This document shows, piece after piece, positions 38,233 to 45,691 of a stretch of 64,000 bases of DNA. Origin of the DNA: Mycobacterium paragordonae (GTDB lineage Bacteria; Actinomycetota; Actinomycetes; Mycobacteriales; Mycobacteriaceae); contig NZ_CP025546.1 in assembly GCF_003614435.1 (NCBI RefSeq), positions 5,952,001 to 6,016,000 on the forward strand. The letters run 5' to 3'. Each line of letters begins with the position of its first letter. The stretch's first letter is position 1. The translations under genes and the position numbers were made by a program. The notes beneath the pieces were generated by a model that was not told where the DNA came from, ran no database searches, and worked only from the letters and a program-made list of their open reading frames with translations.

Positions 38233-39035
38233 ACAATCTGTACCGCGACCTGGCGCCGATCACCGAATCCGCCTGGGCGGAAATCGAAGTGGAGGCGGCA
38301 CGGACTTTCAAGCGGCACATCGCCGGTCGCCGGGTCGTCGACGTCAGTGAGCCCGGCGGTCCGGTGGCGGCTGCCGTCAGCACGGGACGGCTGATCGACC
38401 TGGAATCGCCGACCGACGGCGTCATCGCCCACCTGCGCGACAGCCGTCCGCTGGTGCGACTGCGCGTGCCGTTCACCTTGTCCCGCAACGAAATTGACGA
38501 CGTCGAGCGCGGCTCCAACGACTCGGACTGGGAGCCGGTCAAGGTAGCCGCCAAGAAGCTGGCATTCGTCGAGGACCGCGGCATCTTCGAGGGATATGCC
38601 CCGGCGTCGATCCAGGGCATCCGCAGCTGCAGTTCGAACCCTCCGCTGACCCTGCCCGACGACCCGCGCGACATCCCCGACGTGATCACCCAGGCCCTGA
38701 CCGAACTGCGGTTGGCCGGCGTCGACGGCCCCTATTCGGTGCTGTTGTCGGCCGACACGTACACCAAGGTCAGTGAGACCACCGAACACGGCTATCCGAT
38801 CCTCGAACACCTGAACCGGTTGGTCGACGGCGACATCATCTGGGCGCCGGCCATCGACGGCGCGTTCGTATTGACCACTCGCGGTGGTGATTTCGACCTG
38901 CAACTGGGCACCGACGTATCGATCGGCTACCTCAGCCACGACGCCGACACCGTGCAGCTCTATCTGCAGGAGACCCTGACGTTCCTGTGCTACACCGCCG
39001 AGGCATCGGTCGCGCTGACTCCCCCCGGAGACTGA
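38229..39035 (+). CDS. enc: Encapsulin shell protein (Cfp29 type)
   Basis: HK97-fold protein of 268 residues (begins NNLYRDLAPITESAWAEIE) that assembles a nanocompartment of 60 subunits around the DyP peroxidase. Typical segments: EAARTFKRHIAGRRVVDV and SSNPPLTLPDDPRDIPDVIT. In mycobacteria the DyP-encapsulin compartment protects against oxidative stress at low pH. An SDR gene follows after only 4 bases, so a third enzyme may belong to the operon. Confidence 0.96.
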   Translation: MNNLYRDLAPITESAWAEIEVEAARTFKRHIAGRRVVDVSEPGGPVAAAVSTGRLIDLESPTDGVIAHLRDSRPLVRLRVPFTLSRNEIDDVERGSNDSDWEPVKVAAKKLAFVEDRGIFEGYAPASIQGIRSCSSNPPLTLPDDPRDIPDVITQALTELRLAGVDGPYSVLLSADTYTKVSETTEHGYPILEHLNRLVDGDIIWAPAIDGAFVLTTRGGDFDLQLGTDVSIGYLSHDADTVQLYLQETLTFLCYTAEASVALTPPGD

Positions 39036-39039
39036 GCGC

Positions 39040-39777
39040 ATGACGATGTTCGGCGGCTACACGGCCCTGGTCACCGGCGCCACTTCCGGAATCGGCCGCG
39101 CCATCGCGCTGCAGCTCGCGCAGCGCGGGGCCGAGGTGGTGGTGCACGGGCGCAATGCGGAACGCGGCGGCCAGGTGGTGCGAGAGATCGAAAGTGGCGG
39201 AGGCAGGGCACGATTCGTCGCCGCCGAGCTCAACCATGTCGGCCAGGTGCGGCGACTGGCCGCCGAGGCCGGTGACGTGGACATCCTCATCAACAACGCC
39301 GGCGTCTTCATATTCGGTGACACGGTCGACACCGAGGATGACGTCTTCGATGAACACGTGAACGTCAACATGCGTGCCCCGTACATCCTGGTGCAGGAAC
39401 TGGCACCGGGCATGGCCGCACGCGGACGCGGTGCGATCGTCAATATCAGCACGCTTGCCGCCTCGGCCCCGAAACGCAAAGGCGGGATCTACGGCGCCAC
39501 CAAGGCCGGCCTGGAACTGCTGACCAAGGTGTGGGCGGACGAATTCGGTGAGTCCGGCGTGCGGGTCAACGCCGTGGCGGCCGGCCCCACCGACACTCCC
39601 GGAACCGAGGCCACGCCCGGCCTGCTGGAGAAGCTGGCCGGAGTCACCGCACTGCGCCGGATCGCCGGCGCGAGCGAAATCGCCGGCGCGGTGGTCTTTC
39701 TCGTCTCGCCGGACGCCAGTTACGTGAACGGCTCAATCTTCAACGTCACCGGCGGCGAGACGTCGTTCGCCCGGTAG
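39040..39777 (+). CDS. Short-chain dehydrogenase/reductase
   Basis: Classical SDR of 245 residues: cofactor loop TGATSGIGRA, NNAG motif, catalytic Ser in NIST, Tyr and Lys in YGATKAG. Arg in HGRNAERG after the second strand favours NADPH. Substrate unknown. It sits 4 bases after the encapsulin stop, so it is likely transcribed with the DyP-encapsulin pair; it has no cargo-loading peptide at its C terminus (ends GGETSFAR). Stop codons of this gene and the converging MOSC fusion touch. Confidence 0.9.
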   Translation: MTMFGGYTALVTGATSGIGRAIALQLAQRGAEVVVHGRNAERGGQVVREIESGGGRARFVAAELNHVGQVRRLAAEAGDVDILINNAGVFIFGDTVDTEDDVFDEHVNVNMRAPYILVQELAPGMAARGRGAIVNISTLAASAPKRKGGIYGATKAGLELLTKVWADEFGESGVRVNAVAAGPTDTPGTEATPGLLEKLAGVTALRRIAGASEIAGAVVFLVSPDASYVNGSIFNVTGGETSFAR

Positions 39778-41460
39778 CTACAGGTCCAGCACCAGGTCGC
39801 TCGCCGGGGCGGCCGAGCAGACGAGCACCTCGCCGGGTCCGGGCGACTCCAAGGGGGGCTGGATATAGGTCGTCGTTCCCGCGACCACGCTGGTGACGCA
39901 GACGTGGCATACCCCGCTGCGGCACGAGAAACGCGTTGGCACGTCACATGCTTCGGCGATCTCCAGGATCGAGCCGTACCGCGTTGACCAGTTGACCGTC
40001 AACCCGCTGCGGGCGAAGGTGATGGCCGGCCCGGCGCCGGGTTCGCCGGCCGGTTGGTGCGGGGGCCGGGCCGCCGCGGTGACGACGCCAGGGTTGATCG
40101 CCGACCGGGCACCGAAGAGTTCGCTGTGAATACGGCCGGGGTCGAATCCGAGTGTGGTCAGCGCGGCCCGCATATCGGTCATGAATGGCGTTGGACCGCA
40201 GAGGTATACGGCGCCATTGACGGGCAGGCCCAGTTCCGCGATCGTCTGCCGGTCGAGCCGACCCTGCGTTTCGGTGTAGAAGACGTGCCGGATCGCGTGC
40301 GGCATATCCGCGATCAGCTCATCGACCTCCGCGACGAACGCCTCGGAGTCGCGGTTGCGGGTGGTGTGCAGCCACCAGACGTCCCTGCCGCCGGCGGACA
40401 GCGCATGCAGCATGGCCAGCACCGGCGTCGCTCCGATGCCCGCCGACATCAACACCACCGGTTTGTTGTCGTCTTCGGTGAGGTAGAAATCACCCCGGGG
40501 GGCGGCGGCCTCGACCACGACACCGGGCTCGATGTGGCTGTGCAACCAACGGCTTACCGCACCGTGTTCCTCGCGTTTGACGCTGATGCGGTAATCCGCG
40601 GCGCGGGGATCACCGGACAGGGAGTAGCTGCGCACCTGCGCCGGATCCCCGGGTATTCGCACCGTCAGGTACTGACCGGGCAGCGCCGGCGGCAACGGGG
40701 TGTCGTCGTCGGAGGTCATCCAGATCGACAGGACGGCGGGCGTTTCCCGTTTGGTAGCCGTCACTCGCAGTCGGCGGAAACCGCTCGGCGCCGTCCCGGC
40801 CGGGGTAGTCGCGCCCTGATGTGCGGCCAGCATCTCGGTGAAGGATTGTTGCCATCCGGGGCTCAGCTCGGGGACGTCCACGATCATGCGCAGCTGCTCG
40901 AGGTTGCGGCCCGGCAGGTAGAGCAGCGCGTCGACGTCGGCGACGCTGAGTTCGTGCCGTCCGCGTCGGGTTCGCTCGATGTCGTCGCCGGCCCGCACCC
41001 TCCCCTCCCTGATGACGCGGCAGTAGAAGCCTGGCCGACGTTGCGAGACAAGCAGATTCGGCATGCGTGGCTCGCTGAGGCGCATTCCGACCCGGAAACA
41101 GGTGACGCGCGGTTGGGTGACCTCGAACTCGGCGTCGCCGATGCGGTAGCGGTCTCCGATGCACACTTCGTCGTCAGGCAGCCCGGACACCGTGAAGTTC
41201 TCCCCGAAGTGACCGGGCACCAGATCCTCACGGTGCAGGTAATCGCGCCAGAAGTCGTAGGACTCGGTCTGATACACCAGCACCGCGCGCTGTTCGCCGC
41301 CGTGACCACCGAGATCGCCCTGGCCGTCACCGTCAATGTTGAGGCGGCGCACCATGACCGGCCCGTCGACCGGCGTCTTCCAGATTCCGGTGTGCACCGC
41401 CTTGGCATGCCATTGCACGTCCCTGGGCATGCCTACGTTGACCGAGACCAGCTTGCCCAT
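39778..41460 (-). CDS. MOSC domain fused to ferredoxin reductase and 2Fe-2S ferredoxin
   Basis: 560 residues in three parts. First, a YiiM-like MOSC domain with its 3-alpha extension (about 1-215; ligand Cys in VTCFRVGMRL), which binds molybdenum cofactor. Second, an FAD/NAD(P) reductase module (about 230-450; RSYSLSG FAD motif, MSAGIGATPVLAML, YLCGPTPFM). Third, a plant-type 2Fe-2S ferredoxin (CRSGVCHVC and LVCSA). The fusion makes a self-contained NAD(P)H-driven reductase; in E. coli YiiM acts on N-hydroxylated base analogues. Start ATG 41460 was chosen because GGGAGG lies 6 bases before it; the upstream ATG overlaps this site. Confidence 0.88.
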   Translation of the reverse strand: MGKLVSVNVGMPRDVQWHAKAVHTGIWKTPVDGPVMVRRLNIDGDGQGDLGGHGGEQRAVLVYQTESYDFWRDYLHREDLVPGHFGENFTVSGLPDDEVCIGDRYRIGDAEFEVTQPRVTCFRVGMRLSEPRMPNLLVSQRRPGFYCRVIREGRVRAGDDIERTRRGRHELSVADVDALLYLPGRNLEQLRMIVDVPELSPGWQQSFTEMLAAHQGATTPAGTAPSGFRRLRVTATKRETPAVLSIWMTSDDDTPLPPALPGQYLTVRIPGDPAQVRSYSLSGDPRAADYRISVKREEHGAVSRWLHSHIEPGVVVEAAAPRGDFYLTEDDNKPVVLMSAGIGATPVLAMLHALSAGGRDVWWLHTTRNRDSEAFVAEVDELIADMPHAIRHVFYTETQGRLDRQTIAELGLPVNGAVYLCGPTPFMTDMRAALTTLGFDPGRIHSELFGARSAINPGVVTAAARPPHQPAGEPGAGPAITFARSGLTVNWSTRYGSILEIAEACDVPTRFSCRSGVCHVCVTSVVAGTTTYIQPPLESPGPGEVLVCSAAPASDLVLDL

Positions 41461-41525
41461 CGGTGCCTCCCTCATGGCCTGTCGCCACGGTTGACCCTAG
41501 CGCCGCCGGCCGGATCTGTGCATAA

Positions 41526-41541
41526 TGGGTTACATAACCCA
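41526..41541. promoter_or_regulatory. TGGG-N8-CCCA operator, copy 1
   Basis: TGGGTTACATAACCCA, a near-perfect palindrome between the MOSC fusion and the alpha/beta hydrolase, 22 bases before the hydrolase ATG. The same pattern occurs before the tandem TetR gene and twice before the quinone-reductase-like gene. Confidence 0.7.
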
Positions 41542-41563
41542 AAATATCATTCAGAAGACCGCC

Positions 41564-42436
41564 ATGCCGACCGTTCACCATCGTTATGCCAACGTCGACG
41601 GTCACCGCCTGTTCTACCGCGAGGCCGGCGATCGACGTTCGCCCACGGTTGTTCTCCTGCACGGGTTTCCAACCAGCTCGTTCATGTTTCGCAACCTCAT
41701 CCCGGAACTCGCCGACCGCTTCCACGTCGTGGCCCCCGACCACCTGGGCTTCGGACTGTCCGACGCGCCGTCCGTCCACGAATTCGACTACACCTTCGAC
41801 GCACTGACCGATCTGACCGCCGGGTTACTGAGCGGCCTGGGCATCGACCGGTACGCCCTGTACGTGCAGGACTACGGCGCACCCATCGGGTGGCGCCTGG
41901 CGCTGCGCGACCCGTCCGCGATCACCGCGATCGTCAGCCAGAACGGCAATGGTTATGACGCCGGTTTCGTCGAGGACTTCTGGAAGACGGTGTGGGCCTA
42001 CCAGGACGACCCGACGGCCGAGAGCGAGGCCGCGGTGCGGCAGTTCCTCACTCTGGACGCGACCCGCTGGCAATACCTGACCGGCGTGCCCGATGAGACG
42101 CTGGTAGACCCGGAGTGCTGGCATCACGATTTTGCGCTGATCTCCCGGCCGGGCAATGATCTGGTGCAGCTCAAGCTGTTTCGCGACTATGCGACCAACG
42201 CCCCGCTGTACCCCCGGCTGCACGAGTATTTCCGCGCATCCGGCGTTCCGTTGCTGGCAGTCTGGGGCCGCGGCGATGAGATTTTCGGCCCGGCCGGCGC
42301 AACGGCTTTCACCACGGATCTGCCGCAGGCCGAAGTCCATCTGCTCGACGGCGGCCACTTCCTCCTGGAGTCGGCGCACGCGGAGGTCGCTGAACTGTGC
42401 CGCACCTTCCTGGCCGGGCAACGGATGGCCGCGTGA
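41564..42436 (+). CDS. Alpha/beta hydrolase, haloalkane-dehalogenase/epoxide-hydrolase-like
   Basis: 290 residues. The nucleophile is Asp103 in the motif VQDYGAPIGW, the type used by haloalkane dehalogenases and epoxide hydrolases; the oxyanion motif is LLHGFP (32-37) and the catalytic His is in LLDGGHFLLE. Dehalogenases have Trp after the nucleophile and often HGNP at the oxyanion hole; here these are Tyr and HGFP, so halide binding is doubtful and the substrate is open. ATG 41564 was chosen over upstream starts that lie in the operator. Probably controlled by the tandem TetR encoded next. Confidence 0.85.
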   Translation: MPTVHHRYANVDGHRLFYREAGDRRSPTVVLLHGFPTSSFMFRNLIPELADRFHVVAPDHLGFGLSDAPSVHEFDYTFDALTDLTAGLLSGLGIDRYALYVQDYGAPIGWRLALRDPSAITAIVSQNGNGYDAGFVEDFWKTVWAYQDDPTAESEAAVRQFLTLDATRWQYLTGVPDETLVDPECWHHDFALISRPGNDLVQLKLFRDYATNAPLYPRLHEYFRASGVPLLAVWGRGDEIFGPAGATAFTTDLPQAEVHLLDGGHFLLESAHAEVAELCRTFLAGQRMAA

Positions 42437-42445
42437 CGCGGTCAA

Positions 42446-42461
42446 TGGGCTGAATATCCCA
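42446..42461. promoter_or_regulatory. TGGG-N8-CCCA operator, copy 2
   Basis: TGGGCTGAATATCCCA, 9 bases after the hydrolase stop and 32 bases before the tandem TetR ATG, covering the expected -35 region. TAGCCT (42482-42487) would be the -10 and gives a start at the ATG, so the regulator may be leaderless and autoregulated. Confidence 0.7.
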
Positions 42462-42493
42462 AACTGCGGCCGGTGGCGGGTTAGCCTGGCGCG

Positions 42494-43831
42494 ATGGCCG
42501 ATCCGGACGTCGAACAGAGGCTGACCGCCAAGGGGCGTGCCACCCGCGACCGGATCGTGCTGGCGACCGCCGAATTGATCGTCGCCGAGGGCCTGGCGGC
42601 GTTCAACATGGACAACGTACGCAAGGCCGCGTCGGTGAGCGGTTCCCAACTGGCGCACTACTTCACCGACAAGCGAGCCTTGATCCGGGCGGTCATCAGC
42701 CGGCAGATCGGCGTCGTGCTGGACTTCCATCGCCAACCGAAGCTGGGCAACCTGGACACCTTCGACGATTACGAGCGCTGGCTGGATCTCAACATGCGCT
42801 ACCTGCGTCGCATCAAATACACGGGCACGCCCACGTATCACACTCTCGCCGCACAACTGGCCAAGTCCGATGACTCAACACGCGAGGCTCTGGCCGCCGG
42901 TTACCTGCAGTGGATCACGCTGTTCGAGGAAGCGATCCAGCGGATGAAGGACAACGGGGTGCTGATCGCCGCGGCGCAACCACGCGCGCTGGCATCGGTG
43001 ATCGTGTGCGCTCATCAAGGCGGCGGCACCCTTGCCTTCACCTATCGGGCGGAATGGCCGCACGCGGATGCGACCCGGTTCGCCGTCAACTATCTGCGCA
43101 TGTTCGCCACCGACCCGGCCGAACGAGCGCCCCGACCGCCCCGACGTGCCCGCGTCCAGCGGACACAAGGAGCGTCACAGGACCAAACCGCCCCGCGGCT
43201 CACCCAGAAGGGACTGGCCACGCGATCCCGCATCGTCGACACCGCCGCCGTTCTGGTCTTCGAACGCGGGGTGGCCAACACCAGCATCGACGAGGTGCGC
43301 ACCCGCGCCGAGGTGAGCGGATCGCAGATCACGCACTATTTTCGGGACAAACGCGATCTCATCCGTCAGGTCATTGCCACCCGCCGCCAAGACGTCCAAA
43401 CGTTTCACGCCCAGGACCGCATGGGCGCGCTGGACAACGTCGATGCCCTGCGCGCGTGGGCCGACGCCTGTATCGCCGACGTGGACACCGTCTACCGGCT
43501 CGGCGGGTGTGTGTACGGGTCATTGGCCGGCGAACTGATCGACGCGGACAGCGAGATTCATGACGACGTCGCCCGCGGTTACGACGAATGGATCGAAATC
43601 TTCACAGCCGGACTGACTTCCATGCGCCGACGAGGCGATCTTCGCCCCGACGCCGACCCACGGCACTTGGCAGCGTCGTTGGTCATCGCCCACCAGGGCG
43701 GCGCGATGATCACGCACGCAACCGGTCAGGCAGAGCCGATGCGCGCCGCGATCACTGCGGCGGTTGACTATGTGTGTTCGTTTGCCACGGACGCCGAACC
43801 CCGGCCCGCGCGGCGCCGCGTCAAAACCTGA
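42494..43831 (+). CDS. Single-chain tandem TetR regulator (two TetR units fused)
   Basis: 445 residues made of two complete TetR proteins in one chain: unit 1 at about 8-207 and unit 2 at about 233-435, joined by a basic Pro/Arg-rich linker (RAPRPPRRAR). The two HTH regions are clearly related: ASVSGSQLAHYFTDKRALIR and AEVSGSQITHYFRDKRDLIR, each after KGRATRDRI or KGLATRSRI. Each C-terminal half ends with a related AHQGG segment (about residues 173 and 407), so the ligand domains were duplicated too. TetR proteins normally dimerise; this one could act as a built-in dimer with two different halves. Four TGGG-N8-CCCA palindromes nearby are the obvious operators. Confidence 0.9.
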   Translation: MADPDVEQRLTAKGRATRDRIVLATAELIVAEGLAAFNMDNVRKAASVSGSQLAHYFTDKRALIRAVISRQIGVVLDFHRQPKLGNLDTFDDYERWLDLNMRYLRRIKYTGTPTYHTLAAQLAKSDDSTREALAAGYLQWITLFEEAIQRMKDNGVLIAAAQPRALASVIVCAHQGGGTLAFTYRAEWPHADATRFAVNYLRMFATDPAERAPRPPRRARVQRTQGASQDQTAPRLTQKGLATRSRIVDTAAVLVFERGVANTSIDEVRTRAEVSGSQITHYFRDKRDLIRQVIATRRQDVQTFHAQDRMGALDNVDALRAWADACIADVDTVYRLGGCVYGSLAGELIDADSEIHDDVARGYDEWIEIFTAGLTSMRRRGDLRPDADPRHLAASLVIAHQGGAMITHATGQAEPMRAAITAAVDYVCSFATDAEPRPARRRVKT

Positions 43832-43854
43832 TACCCCGGGGCGTCTCGACTTTA

Positions 43855-43892
43855 TGGGATGCTCCGCCCATAATAATGGGAGATATAGCCCA
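43855..43892. promoter_or_regulatory. TGGG-N8-CCCA operators, copies 3 and 4
   Basis: TGGGATGCTCCGCCCA (43855-43870) and TGGGAGATATAGCCCA (43877-43892), centres 22 bp apart, so on the same face of the helix. They lie before the quinone-reductase-like gene. Copies 1, 2 and 4 share ATA in the right half (TGGGNNNNATANCCCA); copy 3 keeps only the outer bases. Confidence 0.7.
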
Positions 43893-43919
43893 GTTGACTT
43901 GGACTTGGGGGAGACACCG

Positions 43920-44978
43920 ATGGACACCCTCGCGCGGGAGACGAGCGCATTACCTACAGCACCGGCCGTAGTACGCGAGACGCGCGGCGAACAGACCATG
44001 CGCGCAATCATTTTGGAGAAGTTCGGCGGACTCGACAGTCTGGCGTACACCGATATCCCCAAGCCGCTGCCCGAGGACGGCGAGGTGGTGATCGAAGTGA
44101 AGGGTTTCGGCATCAACCACGCCGAGCTGCATATGCGGCGCGGCGAATGGGCAGAGGCCGCCGAAGTCAGCGGCATCGAATGCGTCGGCACCGTCGATGC
44201 CTGCCCAGGCGGAGAGTTTCCGGTCGGTGCGAAAGTGGCGGCGCTGATGGGCGGCCTGGGCCGGACGATCAACGGCAGCTACGCCGAATACACGCGCGTG
44301 CGCGCGGCTAACGTCGCGCTGATCGAATCCGACCTGCCGTGGTCTCAATTGGCGGCGCTGCCCGAGACGTATGCGACGGCCTGGACCTGCCTGTTCCGCA
44401 ACCTCGACCTGAAGGCCGGACAGCGGCTGCTCATCCGCGGTGCGACATCGTCTTTCGGCCAGGCGGCGCTGAAGATGGCGGTCGCCGCTCAGGCTCACGT
44501 CATCGCCACGACGCGCAGCCGCGAACGGGTCCCCATGCTGGAAGGACTCGGCGCCGCTCGTGTCGAGCTGGAGAGAACCGACCTGGCCGCCCACCTCCCG
44601 GAATCCAAACAACTGGACGCCGTGCTCGACCTGGTGGGCAATAGCACCATTCTCGACTCTCTCGACATGCTGCGCCGCGGCGGCACGGCCTGCCTCGCCG
44701 GATGGCTGGGCGGCCTGGACCCCATCGGTGACTTCAATCCCCTGCTGCGTATGGCCAGTGGCGTGAACCTGAACTTCTTCGGCAGCTTCGTCTTCGGCAC
44801 CCCGGGCTTCCCCGTTTCCGACGTGCCCCTGCAGGGCATTGCGAAACAGGTTGCCGACGGCGAACTCGACGCGAAACCGTCGCGGGTTTTCTCCTTCGAT
44901 GAGATTCACGAGGCGCACCGTGTCATGGAGGCCGGACAGGCCGGCGGCAAGATGGTAGTGGTCATGGATCGTGGTTGA
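43920..44978 (+). CDS. Zinc-independent MDR quinone oxidoreductase-like enzyme
   Basis: 352 residues. Medium-chain dehydrogenase/reductase fold with GroES-like N terminus (FGINHAELHMRRGEW) and a Rossmann domain (LIRGATSSFGQAALKMA; NADPH-binding). No zinc ligands (no GHE-type motif), so quinone or enoyl reduction is likelier than alcohol oxidation. The start ATG has GGGGGAG 7 bases upstream, and gives an extra N-terminal stretch of about 26 residues before the usual MRAIILEKFGG beginning. The next gene follows after 18 bases. Confidence 0.87.
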   Translation: MDTLARETSALPTAPAVVRETRGEQTMRAIILEKFGGLDSLAYTDIPKPLPEDGEVVIEVKGFGINHAELHMRRGEWAEAAEVSGIECVGTVDACPGGEFPVGAKVAALMGGLGRTINGSYAEYTRVRAANVALIESDLPWSQLAALPETYATAWTCLFRNLDLKAGQRLLIRGATSSFGQAALKMAVAAQAHVIATTRSRERVPMLEGLGAARVELERTDLAAHLPESKQLDAVLDLVGNSTILDSLDMLRRGGTACLAGWLGGLDPIGDFNPLLRMASGVNLNFFGSFVFGTPGFPVSDVPLQGIAKQVADGELDAKPSRVFSFDEIHEAHRVMEAGQAGGKMVVVMDRG

Positions 44979-44996
44979 CGCGGAGGAGGCTGATCG

Positions 44997-45689
44997 GTGG
45001 CCACACCACGCGTGCTTGTTTTCGATGTGAACGAGACTCTGCTCGATATCGAATCGATGGCGCCGTTGTTCGACGAACTATTCGGTGACCGACGGGTGTT
45101 GCGAGAATGGTTCAACCAACTCGTCCTGTATTCGATGACGGCAACACTGTCCGACAGCTACGTCGACTTCGCGACGCTCGCCGGCGGGGTGTTACGGATG
45201 CTGGCCGACATCCACCACGCCCACGTCACCGATGACGACGTCGCCCGTCTCACCGTAGGTTTGCGCACCATGCCCGGCTACCCGGATACGGTCGATGGAC
45301 TCCGGGAGCTGCGCGACAACGGCTTTCGGCTCGTCACCCTGACGAATTCTCCCCACCCGCCGGGTGTTCCCACCGCTCTGGAAAACGCCGGGCTCGCAAA
45401 GTTTTTCGAACAGCGCTTCACGGTCGATGCCTGCCAGGCGTTCAAGCCCGCACCCTCGGTTTACCGATACGTGTGCCGCGAACTGGACGTGGCACCCGCC
45501 GATTGCCTGATGGTCGCGTCGCACGTGTGGGATCTGTTGGGCGCCCGGAACGTCGGTTTCGGCACGGCGCTGATCACCCGGCCCGGCAACGCACCGCTAC
45601 CGATCGACACGCTGCCACAACCAGATTTCGTGGCCCGCGACCTGCCCGAGCTTGCCCGACTGCTGCACCCAGCGAAAGGAACCAACTGA
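44997..45689 (+). CDS. HAD type II dehalogenase-like hydrolase
   Basis: 230 residues, L-2-haloacid dehalogenase type: nucleophile Asp10 in FDVNETLLD, Ser/Thr motif LTNSPH, Lys in AFKPAPSVY and the ASHVWDLLGARNVGF motif (family usually S-x-N-x-W-D). It would hydrolyse 2-haloacids or be a phosphatase relative; the motif FDVNETLLD is typical for the dehalogenase branch. Starts at GTG with GGAGG upstream; 2 bases separate its stop from the next ATG. Confidence 0.87.
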   Translation: MATPRVLVFDVNETLLDIESMAPLFDELFGDRRVLREWFNQLVLYSMTATLSDSYVDFATLAGGVLRMLADIHHAHVTDDDVARLTVGLRTMPGYPDTVDGLRELRDNGFRLVTLTNSPHPPGVPTALENAGLAKFFEQRFTVDACQAFKPAPSVYRYVCRELDVAPADCLMVASHVWDLLGARNVGFGTALITRPGNAPLPIDTLPQPDFVARDLPELARLLHPAKGTN

Positions 45690-45691
45690 CC

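Noticed and set aside
40054..41958. 634-codon plus-strand frame over the MOSC fusion
   Set aside because: Antisense to a three-domain protein with clear motifs; no domain of its own.
41564..42436. Firm call as haloalkane dehalogenase
   Set aside because: The halide-binding Trp after the nucleophile is Tyr and the oxyanion motif is HGFP rather than HGNP; kept as a general alpha/beta hydrolase.
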